A stretch of DNA of 64,000 bases, taken from positions 1 through 64,000 of the forward strand of contig NZ_JAIGNU010000002.1 in assembly GCF_019711655.1 (NCBI RefSeq). The letters are read 5' to 3'. This stretch comes from Qipengyuania mesophila. GTDB lineage: Bacteria; Pseudomonadota; Alphaproteobacteria; Sphingomonadales; Sphingomonadaceae. This document shows, piece after piece, positions 27,715 through 35,921 of this stretch (its first letter is position 1; each line of letters starts with the position of its first letter). Below the pieces are notes generated by a model. The model was not told the DNA's origin and did no database searches. It worked only from the letters and a program-made list of their open reading frames with translations. The translations under genes were made by a program, and so were the position numbers.

Positions 27715-27749
27715 CATAGGCCGCGCGCGCCTACTTCGCGCGGCCTATG
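27715..27749 (+). promoter_or_regulatory. 13-bp perfect hairpin that includes the ABC-F start codon
   Basis: CATAGGCCGCGCG at 27715-27727 pairs perfectly with CGCGCGGCCTATG at 27737-27749, loop of nine bases. The last three bases of the second arm are the ATG of the ABC-F gene, and no ribosome site is visible outside the stem. It may end the amidohydrolase transcript or control ABC-F translation. Confidence 0.55.
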
Positions 27750-29552
27750 GCACAGCCCCCCATCCTCAGCCTCGAAGGCATGGCCCTGCAGCAGGGCGGC
27801 AAGTGGCTCTTCGGCGGTCCCGATCACGATCCGCTCGACCTGCATATTGGCCCGCGCGACCGCATCGCGCTGATCGGCCGCAACGGCGTCGGCAAGACTA
27901 CGCTGTTCCGCATGATCGACGGTCGCGTCGAGACCGATGCCGGCATTCGCAAGACCAAGCCCGCACTGCGCATCGTGCTGCTCGAACAGGACCCCGACCT
28001 CACCGGCCATGCGACGCTGATGGACTGGGCGCTGGCCGGCGACCACGCGCCGCAGGAGCACGAGGTCGAGGCCATCGCGGGCCAGCTCGGCATCGACATG
28101 AGCCGCGAGACGACCGGCGCGAGTGGCGGCGAAAAGCGCCGCGCGGCGATCGCCCGCGCGCTGGCGCAGGATCCCGACCTGCTGCTGATGGACGAGCCGA
28201 CCAATCACCTCGATCTCGGCGCGATCGACTGGCTCGAAGGCTGGCTCGACCGCTATCGCGGCGCCTTTCTCGTGATCAGCCACGACCGCACCTTCCTCAA
28301 GCGGCTGACGCGCTCGACGCTGTGGCTCGATCGCGGGAACCTGCGGCGCAAGGAAGTCGGCTTCGGCGGCTACGAGGCGTGGGAAGAGGCGGTCTATGCC
28401 GAGGAAGCGCGCGCGGCGGAGAAGCTCGACGCCAAGCTCAAGCTCGAGGCGCACTGGCTCGAGCGCGGGGTGACCGCGCGGCGCAAGCGTAACCAGGGGC
28501 GGCTCGAGAAGCTGTGGCAGATGCGCGCCCAGCGCGCCTCGATGATCAGTGCCGGTGGCACCGCCAAGCTCAAGCTCGCGACCGAGGAGGACTTCAAGTC
28601 GAAGTCGGTCATCGTCGCGCAGGACATCGCCAAGTCCTATGGCGATCGCACGATCATCAAGCCCTTCAGCCTGCGCATCCAGCGCGGCGACCGCATCGGC
28701 ATCGTCGGCGCCAATGGCGCAGGCAAGACCACGCTGCTCAAAATGCTCACCGGCGAGCTCGAACCCGACAGCGGGACGGTCGAGATCGCCAAAACGCTGA
28801 CCGGCGTGATGATCGACCAGCAGCGCCAGCTGCTGACCGCCGACAAGACCGTGCGCCAGATACTCGCCGAGGGCGGCGACTGGATCGATGTGCGCGGCAA
28901 TCGCAAGCATGTGCAGGCCTATCTCAAGGACTTCCTGTTCGATCCCAAGATCGTCGACATGAAGGTCGGCGTGCTGTCGGGCGGCGAGCGCAGCCGGCTG
29001 CTGCTGGCGCGCGAATTCGCCAAGGCCTCGAACCTGCTCGTGCTCGACGAGCCGACCAACGATCTCGACCTCGAGACGCTCGACCTGCTGCAGGAGGTCA
29101 TCGCCGACTACGAGGGGACGGTGCTGATCGTCAGCCACGATCGCGACTTCCTCGACCGCACGGTCACCATCACGCTCGGTCTCGACGGCACCGGTAAGGT
29201 CGACGTGGTCGCGGGCGGCTACGAGGACTGGGAGGCCAAGCGCCGCGAGCCGGTGGCGGGTAAGGCCAAGGCCGAGAAGGCGCCCGACAAGCCCGCGCCG
29301 CCCCCGCCACCTGCCCCCAAGTCGACCAAGCTCTCCTACAAGGATCAGCGCGACTACGAGTTGCTCCCGGCTCGGATCGAGGAGCTCGAGGCGGCGATCG
29401 CGAAGGGTGAGGACATCCTCTCGGACCCCGACCTCTACACCTCGGACCCGCAGCGTTTCGCCAATATCTCGCAGGGCGTCGAGAATGCGCGCAGCGAGAA
29501 GGACGCGGCGGAAGAGCGCTGGCTGGCGCTCGCCGAACTGGTCGAGGGATGA
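27747..29552 (+). CDS. ABC-F family ATPase (Uup-like)
   Basis: The 601-residue protein has two ATP-binding cassettes and no membrane segments. Walker A motifs: GRNGVGKTT and GANGAGKTT; signature motifs ASGGEKRRA and LSGGERSRL; Walker B DLLLMDEPTNHLD and LLVLDEPTNDLD. An inter-domain linker of about 80 residues and a C-terminal coiled-coil (KLSYKDQRDYELLPARIEELEAAI) identify the Uup branch. ABC-F proteins act on ribosomes; Uup is tied to ribosome function and transposon excision. Translation of the next gene overlaps by four bases. A start-codon hairpin precedes it. Expression control by this hairpin is inference. Confidence 0.92.
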   Translation: MAQPPILSLEGMALQQGGKWLFGGPDHDPLDLHIGPRDRIALIGRNGVGKTTLFRMIDGRVETDAGIRKTKPALRIVLLEQDPDLTGHATLMDWALAGDHAPQEHEVEAIAGQLGIDMSRETTGASGGEKRRAAIARALAQDPDLLLMDEPTNHLDLGAIDWLEGWLDRYRGAFLVISHDRTFLKRLTRSTLWLDRGNLRRKEVGFGGYEAWEEAVYAEEARAAEKLDAKLKLEAHWLERGVTARRKRNQGRLEKLWQMRAQRASMISAGGTAKLKLATEEDFKSKSVIVAQDIAKSYGDRTIIKPFSLRIQRGDRIGIVGANGAGKTTLLKMLTGELEPDSGTVEIAKTLTGVMIDQQRQLLTADKTVRQILAEGGDWIDVRGNRKHVQAYLKDFLFDPKIVDMKVGVLSGGERSRLLLAREFAKASNLLVLDEPTNDLDLETLDLLQEVIADYEGTVLIVSHDRDFLDRTVTITLGLDGTGKVDVVAGGYEDWEAKRREPVAGKAKAEKAPDKPAPPPPPAPKSTKLSYKDQRDYELLPARIEELEAAIAKGEDILSDPDLYTSDPQRFANISQGVENARSEKDAAEERWLALAELVEG

Positions 29553-30115
29553 GCCTGCAGGCCGAGATTGCGGCCTGCCGGATCTGCGCAGACCACCTGC
29601 CGCACGGCGTGCGCCCGGTCGCCAGCTTTTCGGCAACCGCGCGGTTGCTGATCATCGGCCAGGCACCCGGATCGAAGGTCCACGAGAGCGGCATCCCGTG
29701 GGACGATGCCAGCGGCGACCGGTTGCGCGACTGGACCGGGCTGAGCAAGGACCAGATGTACGATCCCGCGCGCGTCGCGCTGGTACCGATGGGCTTCTGC
29801 TACCCCGGCAAGGCGAGCGGCGGCGACAAGCCGCCCCGCCCCGAATGCGCGCGTCAATGGCATGGCCGCGTGCTCGACCTGCTGCCCGAGGACCGGCTGA
29901 CGCTGCTCGTCGGCACCTATGCGCAGGCGCATTATTTGTCCGAAGCGCGCAAGCTGTCGATGACCGAGCGCGTGCGCGGCTTTCGCGACTATCTCCCGCG
30001 CTTTCTCCCGCTGCCCCACCCCGCCTGGCGCTCGACGATCTGGATGCGACAGAACCCGTGGTTCGAAGCCGAGGTGCTGCCCGCACTGCGCAAAGAGGTC
30101 GCGCGGCACGTGTAG
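29549..30115 (+). CDS. Uracil-DNA glycosylase family protein
   Basis: A 188-residue protein with the fold signatures of the UDG superfamily: LLIIGQAPGSKVHESGIPWDDASGDRLRDW (catalytic-loop region near residue 35), LTLLVGTYAQAHYL and the second active-site loop LPLPHPAWRSTIWMRQNPWF. An N-terminal cysteine pair, CRICADHLPHGV, is present, but the four-cysteine Fe-S set of family 4 enzymes is not complete. The substrate and activity are uncertain. Its ATG overlaps the ABC-F stop (ATGA), indicating coupled translation. Confidence 0.82.
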   Translation: MSLQAEIAACRICADHLPHGVRPVASFSATARLLIIGQAPGSKVHESGIPWDDASGDRLRDWTGLSKDQMYDPARVALVPMGFCYPGKASGGDKPPRPECARQWHGRVLDLLPEDRLTLLVGTYAQAHYLSEARKLSMTERVRGFRDYLPRFLPLPHPAWRSTIWMRQNPWFEAEVLPALRKEVARHV

Positions 30116-30141
30116 GATCGCCCGCGCGCCATTCCACGACA

Positions 30142-30164
30142 TGGACCGCCTGTTACACGGTCCA
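30142..30164. terminator. Short perfect hairpin between convergent genes
   Basis: TGGACCG and CGGTCCA form a 7-bp stem with a nine-base loop between the UDG-family gene and the convergent DUF6456 gene. There is no T-run, so a terminator role is only suggested by position. Confidence 0.3.
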
Positions 30165-30180
30165 AGAGGAAAAACGGCGC

Positions 30181-30657
30181 TCACCCGATGCGGTAGAAAT
30201 CGGCCACCCGGTCGAGCGCGAATTTGAGCACCAGCTTGCCGCTTCGCGCGGGCCATTCAAGAGCCCGCTCCGCCGCTGGGACACCCTCGCCCGCGCAGAC
30301 CACGCGCCACAATATGTCGGTCAGTCCCGGGCCTGCAGCGGCGATCGCGCCGTCGAAGCGCGCCTTGGCCGCGATCTGGCGCTCGGACGGCGTCAGCCCC
30401 GCGCTGGCGCCGCCGTCGACGCGGACCGGGTCCCAGCGCATGGTGACCGCAGGCGCCAGCTGCGCGCGCTCGTAATCGGTGCGCAACCGCTCGCCGGCGT
30501 CGAACTGCCGGTCGCTCAGATGGCCACGCGCATGCAGCCAGCCGAGCGGGCTTTCGGCGAGGTTGACGGTCACGCTGCGGCGCTTGCCCCTTGCCCCGAC
30601 ACCGCGGCGCGGGCCTTCTTCGGTCAGTTCGCGTTCGACGAGATGGCGGCGGGGCAT
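30181..30657 (-). CDS. DUF6456 domain-containing protein
   Basis: This 158-residue protein starts MPRRHLVERELTEEGPRRG with AAGGAG eight bases upstream; the much longer open frame is a shadow of the divergent gene. The conserved part runs from TVNLAESPLGWLHARGHLSDRQFDAGERLRTDYERA to the C-terminus VLKFALDRVADFYRIG, matching DUF6456 proteins of Alphaproteobacteria, which look like helical DNA-associated proteins and often occur near phage-type or cell-cycle genes. Function unknown. It is divergent from an XRE/S24-like regulator with 90 bases between the starts. Confidence 0.8.
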   Translation of the reverse strand: MPRRHLVERELTEEGPRRGVGARGKRRSVTVNLAESPLGWLHARGHLSDRQFDAGERLRTDYERAQLAPAVTMRWDPVRVDGGASAGLTPSERQIAAKARFDGAIAAAGPGLTDILWRVVCAGEGVPAAERALEWPARSGKLVLKFALDRVADFYRIG

Positions 30658-30747
30658 GGGCGTCTCCTTGGCTGGAAGAATTCCCTTGCGCCTTCTCGGT
30701 TCATGTAGGAAAGAGTGAAAACCAAATCGGTTATATATGGAAGCGTG

Positions 30748-31320
30748 ATGATCAATCGCATCCGCGACATCCGCAAGCAGAAGGGCCTGACGCTGGCCGA
30801 TCTGGCCGCGGCCTGCTCCCCGCCGACTACGCCGCAGACCGTCGGGCGGCTCGAAACCGGCATGCGCAACCTCTCGCTCAAATGGATGGAGCGGATCGCC
30901 GCCGCGCTCGAGGTCGATCCCGAAATGCTCGTGCGCAGCGAGGACACCGATCCCCCGCAAGTCGTCGCGCGTTTGGCGAGGGATGGGCCCGAGGCGCTCT
31001 CCGCACCGCGTGACGCGATCCTGTCGACCGACCTCGGCGGCGATGGTGCGCTGATGGTGCTCGAAATCGACTACCCGCATGGCGAGTACCGTCCGGGCGA
31101 CCTCTTGTGGCTGCGCCAACTCGATCCCGCCGAGACCTCGCGCGCGATCAACCGCGACGTCCTGGTGCCGCGGAAAGGCGGCCGCTTCGCCTTTGGGCGG
31201 CTGATCGACCGGCAGGGCAGCCTCGTCGGCCTGTTGCCGCCAGGGCATGGCCAGAAGCAGCAGGTGGTCGATAGCCCGCCGTGGATCGCGCTGGCCGAAA
31301 TGCTGGTGCGCCCCTTGTGA
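30748..31320 (+). CDS. XRE regulator with S24-like C-terminal domain
   Basis: A 190-residue protein. Residues about 4-60 form a Cro/CI domain (IRDIRKQKGLTLADLAAACS, TVGRLETGMRNLSLKWMERI). The C-terminal half (ALMVLEIDYPHGEYRPGDLLWL ... INRDVLVPRKGGRFAFGRLI) resembles the S24/LexA-like fold, but no clear Ser-Lys catalytic pair is evident, so it may be a sensor fold without self-cleavage. The ATG at 30748 has GGAAG upstream; a GTG at 30715 is an alternative. The glycosyltransferase start overlaps its stop (GTGA). It is divergent from the DUF6456 gene. Confidence 0.78.
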   Translation: MINRIRDIRKQKGLTLADLAAACSPPTTPQTVGRLETGMRNLSLKWMERIAAALEVDPEMLVRSEDTDPPQVVARLARDGPEALSAPRDAILSTDLGGDGALMVLEIDYPHGEYRPGDLLWLRQLDPAETSRAINRDVLVPRKGGRFAFGRLIDRQGSLVGLLPPGHGQKQQVVDSPPWIALAEMLVRPL

Positions 31321-32507
31321 GCGGGGCCAAGACCCGCCGCGTGCTGTCGCTCTCCACGCTGTTTCCCAACGCCGCCCATCCGCGCTTCGGCATCTTCGTC
31401 GCCAAGTCGCTCGAGGCACTGCAGCGCGACACGCATTGGGACGTGACGCTCATCAACCCGATCGGCCTGCCGCCGCTGGCGCTAGGCCGCTACAGACCGC
31501 TCGCCGCGGCCGCGCGTGACGGGCAGGAATTCGGCATGGCCGTGCATCGCCCGGTCTTCCGGCTGATCCCGAGGTTCGGTGGCCGGCTCAACCCCAAGCT
31601 GATCGCGCATGCGGTGCTGCCGCTGGCCCGCCGCCTCCACGCCGAGCGCCCCTTCGACCTCGTCGATGCGCAGTTCTTCTATCCCGACGGCCCCGCCGCG
31701 ATGCTGGTTGCACGCGAGCTCGGCCTGCCCTTCTCGGTCAAGGCGCGTGGGGCCGACATCCATCACTGGGGCGCGCGCGGCTATGGCCGCGCGGCGCTGC
31801 TCGACACGGCCCGCGAAGCGGCGGGCGTCCTGGCGGTATGCGAGGCGCTGGCCGACGACATGGCAATGCTCGGCATGGCGCGCGACCGGATCGCCGTGCA
31901 TTACACAGGGCTCGACCGCGACCTGTTCCGCCCGATGGATCATGGGGGCCTGCGCGCCCGGCTGGCGACCAGCTTCTCCGTCCCCATCGCCGGGGACGAC
32001 CTGCTGCTGGTGACCGTCGGCGCGCTGATCGAACGCAAGGGGCAGGCCTATGTCATCAAGGCGCTCGCCGATCTGCCCAAGGGCAGGCTCCTCCTCGTCG
32101 GCAAGGGCGAGGACGAGGCGAGCTTGCGCGCGCTGGCAAAGGAGGTCGGTGTCGCCGAGCGCGTCCACTTCCTCGGCAGTCTCGATCCCTCTACCCTGCC
32201 GCCGATCCTCTCGGCCGCCGATGCCATGGTGCTGCCCTCGGCCAGCGAGGGGCTGGCGAACGCCTGGATCGAGGCCCTCGCCTGCGGCACACCGATCGTC
32301 ATCACCGATGCGGGCGGCGCGCGCGAAGTAGTAACCTCGCCCGCAGCCGGCGCGATCGTCGCGCGCAACTGCCGCGCCATCCGCGAAGGGATTCTCGCGG
32401 TGACCGCCCGTCCCCGCTCACCCCAGGAGGTGGCGGCGTGCGTCGATGGCTTCAGCTGGGAAGCGAACGGAGCGGCGCTGGCCGCCCATTACGATGGCCT
32501 TGCCTGA
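31317..32507 (+). CDS. Family 4 glycosyltransferase
   Basis: A 396-residue GT-B enzyme starting at GTG inside the preceding stop (GTGA). N-terminal acceptor domain: VLSLSTLFPNAAHPRFGIFVAKSLEAL; middle: FSVKARGADIHHWGARGYG; donor domain: LLVTVGALIERKGQAYVIKAL, LLLVGKGEDEASLRALAKE, and the EX7E-type motif region LPSASEGLANAWIEALACGTPIVITDAGG. It transfers a sugar from a nucleotide donor to an unknown acceptor, perhaps an exopolysaccharide or lipid. Coupling to a transcription regulator gene is unusual and may be accidental. Confidence 0.9.
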   Translation: MSGAKTRRVLSLSTLFPNAAHPRFGIFVAKSLEALQRDTHWDVTLINPIGLPPLALGRYRPLAAAARDGQEFGMAVHRPVFRLIPRFGGRLNPKLIAHAVLPLARRLHAERPFDLVDAQFFYPDGPAAMLVARELGLPFSVKARGADIHHWGARGYGRAALLDTAREAAGVLAVCEALADDMAMLGMARDRIAVHYTGLDRDLFRPMDHGGLRARLATSFSVPIAGDDLLLVTVGALIERKGQAYVIKALADLPKGRLLLVGKGEDEASLRALAKEVGVAERVHFLGSLDPSTLPPILSAADAMVLPSASEGLANAWIEALACGTPIVITDAGGAREVVTSPAAGAIVARNCRAIREGILAVTARPRSPQEVAACVDGFSWEANGAALAAHYDGLA

Positions 32508-32558
32508 ATCGAGTTCGGAAAGCGCCTGCGCGCTTCCATCGCGGCGGCGGCGGGCCGC

Positions 32559-32584
32559 AAGGTCAGGACGGAGGTCCTGACCTT
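32559..32584. terminator. Hairpin between convergent glycosyltransferase and secF genes
   Basis: AAGGTCAGGAC and GTCCTGACCTT form an 11-bp perfect stem with a four-base loop, 51 bases past the glycosyltransferase stop and 14 bases past the secF stop. No U-run follows on either strand, so it may work as a 3' stabiliser or weak terminator for both genes. Confidence 0.5.
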
Positions 32585-32598
32585 GAGCAACAAAAAAC

Positions 32599-33576
32599 TC
32601 ACACCAGCCCGCGCGCCTTCTTTTCCTGTTCGTCGGCCACGCTTTCGGTCGGCACGAAGCTGTCGCTCGTGACGCCCAGCCAGACCAGGAACGGTGCCGC
32701 CATGTAGATCGAGCTGTAGGTCCCGACGAACAGGCCCAGCGTGATACCCGCGACCATGCCGAACAGGCTGGCGGGGCCGAAGAACAGCAGCGGGATCAAC
32801 GCGATAAGCAGCGTGAGCGAGGTCATCACCGTACGCGCGAGCGTCTCGTTGACCGAGAGGTCGAGCAGTTCGGGCAGCGGCATCTTGCGGAATTTCTTCA
32901 AATTCTCGCGGATGCGGTCGTAGACGACGATGGTGTCGTTGAGCGAATAGCCGATGATCGCGAGGATCGCGGCGATGATCTGCAGGCTGAACTCCATCTG
33001 GAACAGCGCGAACATGCCCAGCGTCAGGCTCACGTCGTGGAACAGCGCGAACAACGCACCGACGCCGAACTGCCATTCGAAGCGGATCCAGATGTAGAGC
33101 GCGATCGCCGCCATCGCCGCGAGCAGTGCGTAGAGCGCGGTCTGGCGGAATTCGCCCGAGACCTTGCCCGAGACGTTGTCGTTGCCGTCGAGGCGGAAGT
33201 CGTCATATTCGCCCTGCAACGTCTCGACGATGGTGTTGGCAGCGGCCTGCGCGGCTTCCTTGTCGGCCGAAACATCGTCGGGAAGGCGCACACGGATCGA
33301 GACCTGGTTGTCCTCGCCGAAGCGCTGGACCACCGGATCGCCATAGCCGAGCGTCGCGATCTTCTCGCGCAGTTCGCCCACGGGCGCCTCGGCGCTCTGG
33401 GTGAAGGTCGCGCGAACCTCGAGGCCGCCGGCGAAATCGACGCCGTAATTGAGCCCCTTGGTGAGAACCAGCGCCCAGCTCGCCGCGATCAGCAGCAGGC
33501 TGACGGCGAAGAAGGGCACGCGCCACTTGAGGAACTTGATGTTGGTATCGTCGGGGACGAGCTTGAGCAGTTTCAT
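32599..33576 (-). CDS. secF: Protein translocase subunit SecF
   Basis: An inner-membrane RND-type subunit that, with SecD, uses the proton gradient to help protein export through SecYEG. The 325-residue protein has an N-terminal transmembrane helix, the motif GLNYGVDFAGGLEVRATF, a periplasmic P1-like domain, and five more helices with ALIPLLFFGPASLFGMVAGITLGLFVGTYSSIYMAAP and GYSLNDTIVVYDRIREN. Length is normal. The start is 13 bases after the secD stop; yajC-secD-secF form one operon. Confidence 0.97.
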   Translation of the reverse strand: MKLLKLVPDDTNIKFLKWRVPFFAVSLLLIAASWALVLTKGLNYGVDFAGGLEVRATFTQSAEAPVGELREKIATLGYGDPVVQRFGEDNQVSIRVRLPDDVSADKEAAQAAANTIVETLQGEYDDFRLDGNDNVSGKVSGEFRQTALYALLAAMAAIALYIWIRFEWQFGVGALFALFHDVSLTLGMFALFQMEFSLQIIAAILAIIGYSLNDTIVVYDRIRENLKKFRKMPLPELLDLSVNETLARTVMTSLTLLIALIPLLFFGPASLFGMVAGITLGLFVGTYSSIYMAAPFLVWLGVTSDSFVPTESVADEQEKKARGLV

Positions 33577-33589
33577 CTATCCCGCCTCC

Positions 33590-35188
33590 TTACAGCACGA
33601 TGTCTTTGGGTTTGGCCTTGCGCAGCCAGTCGGCGACCCACATGCGGGTCAGCGTGACGGCGGTGAAGACCGAGGTGAACAGGCCGATCACCAGCACCAC
33701 GGCAAAGCCGCGCACCGGACCGCTGCCGAACAGGAACAGCAGCACGCCGGCGATAAAGTTGGTGATGTTCGCGTCGTAGATCGCGCGGCTGGCTTCCTTG
33801 TAGCCATTCTCGACCGCGGCGACCACGCGCCGCCCACGCTTGCGCTCTTCGCGAATGCGCTCGTTGATCAGCACGTTGGCGTCGACCGCCGCACCGATCG
33901 TCAGGACGAAGCCGGCGATACCGGGCAAGGTCAGCGTAGTGTTGAGGAAGGCCATGACGCCGAGCAGCATGAGCACGTTGAACACCAGCGCGACCGTCGC
34001 ATAGACGCCGAAGCGGCCGTAGGTGACGATCATGAGCAGCACCACGAGCAGCGAGCCGATGGCCATGGCGACCATGCCCTGGCGGATCGAATCCGCGCCG
34101 AGATCGGGCCCGACGGTGCGTTCCTCGATCACCGCGAGGTCGACCGGCAGGGCGCCCGAGCGCAGCGAAATCGCCAGCTGATTGGCGGTATCGACCGAGA
34201 AGCCGCCCGAAATCTGCGCCGTGCCGCCGCGGATCGGCTCGTTGATATTGGGGGCGGAGAGCACCTTGCCGTCGAGGATGATGGCGAAGGGCTTGCCGAC
34301 GTTTTCGCTGGTCAGCTTGGCGAAGCGGAACCCGCCGTCGCTGTCGAACTGGATGTTGACCACCGGTTCGTTGGTCTGCGGATCGAAGCTCTGCTGCGCA
34401 CCGGTGAGGTTGTCGCCGCGAATACCGCCGAGACGGCGTACCGCGACCGAGCTGCCGACGAAGTCCGAGGTTTCGGCATAGGGGAAGATTTCCGATCCCG
34501 GCGGGGCGAGGCCCTGCTGGACGTCGCTCTGCAGTGCCTGCTGGTCGACCAGCTTGAACTCGAGCTTGGCGGTCTGGCCGAGCAGCGCCTTGAGCTGGTC
34601 GGGATCCTGCAGGCCGGGAACCTGGACGACGATGCGCGTGTCACCCTGGCGGATGATGGTCGGCTCGCGCGTGCCCAGTTCGTCGATCCGCTTGCGCACG
34701 ACTTCGGTGGCGCTTTCCATCGCGTCGCTCACCGCCTGATCGGTCCCCTCCTGCGTGGGGGTGAGGATCATGCGATTGCCGTCCTCGACGGTCAGGTTCC
34801 ATTCGCGCACCAGGCCGGTGCCGTTGATCGAGGGCAGCAACAGTTCGCGCGCCCGATCGATCTCGCTCGGATCGTCGAGCACAAAGCTCAGCCGTCCGCC
34901 GCGGGTCGAGACGTCGCCGATGCGGATGCGCGGTTCGGCGCGGCGCATCGTGTTGCGTACGTTCTCTTCCATGTTCTCGAGCCGCTGCGCCGCGACCTGC
35001 GAGGAATCGGCTTCGAGCAGGATATGGCTGCCGCCGGCAAGGTCGAGACCGAGGTTGACCATCGGATCGGGCAGCGCGTCGGGCCAGCGGATGCTGGTCG
35101 CGGAGAGCAGCGAAGGCAGCGCGGCGAGACAGCACAGCGCCGTCACCAGCCACAGCCATGCCTTACGCCAGGTGGGGAAATCGAGCAT
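33590..35188 (-). CDS. secD: Protein translocase subunit SecD
   Basis: Partner of SecF in the export motor. The 532-residue protein has an N-terminal helix, NLGLDLAGGSHILLEAD, a large periplasmic P1 domain (about residues 60-350) and five C-terminal helices with ALPVDLAVIEERTVGPDLGADSI, FNVLMLLGVMAFLNTTLTLPGIAGFVLTIG and ANVLINERIREE. The length is in the usual range. It is 19 bases downstream of yajC. Confidence 0.97.
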   Translation of the reverse strand: MLDFPTWRKAWLWLVTALCCLAALPSLLSATSIRWPDALPDPMVNLGLDLAGGSHILLEADSSQVAAQRLENMEENVRNTMRRAEPRIRIGDVSTRGGRLSFVLDDPSEIDRARELLLPSINGTGLVREWNLTVEDGNRMILTPTQEGTDQAVSDAMESATEVVRKRIDELGTREPTIIRQGDTRIVVQVPGLQDPDQLKALLGQTAKLEFKLVDQQALQSDVQQGLAPPGSEIFPYAETSDFVGSSVAVRRLGGIRGDNLTGAQQSFDPQTNEPVVNIQFDSDGGFRFAKLTSENVGKPFAIILDGKVLSAPNINEPIRGGTAQISGGFSVDTANQLAISLRSGALPVDLAVIEERTVGPDLGADSIRQGMVAMAIGSLLVVLLMIVTYGRFGVYATVALVFNVLMLLGVMAFLNTTLTLPGIAGFVLTIGAAVDANVLINERIREERKRGRRVVAAVENGYKEASRAIYDANITNFIAGVLLFLFGSGPVRGFAVVLVIGLFTSVFTAVTLTRMWVADWLRKAKPKDIVL

Positions 35189-35207
35189 GGAAGAGGGCGT
35201 CCTGTGA

Positions 35208-35534
35208 TTAGTCGTTGGCGGCAGGCGCGTCGCGCGAGGAGAGCACTTCGCCGATGGTGCTGCGCACCGCCTTGACGGTCATGCCCTTGGCGAGCTCGAC
35301 ATGGACGAAATGCTCTTCGACCTTGGTGATCTTGCCGACGAGACCGCCCGCGGTGACCACTTCGTCGCCCTTGGCGAGGCCGGCGACGCGTTCGCGATGC
35401 TGCTTCTGCTGGCGCATCTGCGGACGCAGGATGAGGAACCACAGGATCAGCAGCATGCCCAGCGGCAGGACCCAGCCGGTCCATGCGGGGGGCTCGGCTG
35501 CGGCGCTGCCGGCGGCGGCGAGGAGATCGATCAT
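35208..35534 (-). CDS. yajC: Preprotein translocase auxiliary subunit YajC
   Basis: This 108-residue protein starts MIDLLAAAGSAAAEPPAWTG, has one transmembrane helix (VLPLGMLLILWFLILRPQMRQQKQH) and a small cytoplasmic domain with GLAKGDEVVTAGGLVGKITKVEEHFVHVEL. The ATG at 35534 is chosen because AGGAA lies just upstream and the longer frame lacks a site. It leads the yajC-secD-secF operon and associates with SecDF in the inner membrane. Confidence 0.95.
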   Translation of the reverse strand: MIDLLAAAGSAAAEPPAWTGWVLPLGMLLILWFLILRPQMRQQKQHRERVAGLAKGDEVVTAGGLVGKITKVEEHFVHVELAKGMTVKAVRSTIGEVLSSRDAPAAND

Positions 35535-35736
35535 CGATGGAATTCCTGTCGGGAAATTTGTGTTCTGTCGGGTCCGCAGGTGGGTGGCGCCCGGCGCCCG
35601 TTCAAGCGGTCCGCGCGCTCCCTCATGCGAAAGTGCGGCGCGGTTAGCAGCAATGCGGGAGCGGGGCAACGAATTGCCTGAGAACTGTGCTTGCCATGCA
35701 CAGGCCTGCGCCCTATAGGGCCGCCTCCACTGGTTT

Positions 35737-35813
35737 CGGGATGTAGCGCAGCCTGGTAGCGCACCATACTGGGGGTGTGGGGGTCGCTGGTTCGAATCCA
35801 GTCATCCCGACCA
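35737..35813 (+). tRNA. tRNA-Pro (GGG)
   Basis: A 77-base cloverleaf with acceptor CGGGATG/CATCCCG, anticodon loop CTGGGGG giving GGG, T-loop GGTTCGAATCC and an encoded CCA. It stands 109 bases before the holin-like gene. Confidence 0.95.
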
Positions 35814-35921
35814 GTGGTTTTCCTCGCAATTGGACGGTCTCGGCAAGCGCTGCTGCACGCCCGCTTTCCTACACGAACCGATATGGTTAGGTGATTCGGT
35901 CTCGCAAACCGGAGACGCCTC

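Noticed and set aside
27390..29636. Long minus-strand open frame opposite the ABC-F gene
   Set aside because: Coding shadow of an intact gene; no domain or ribosome site supports it.
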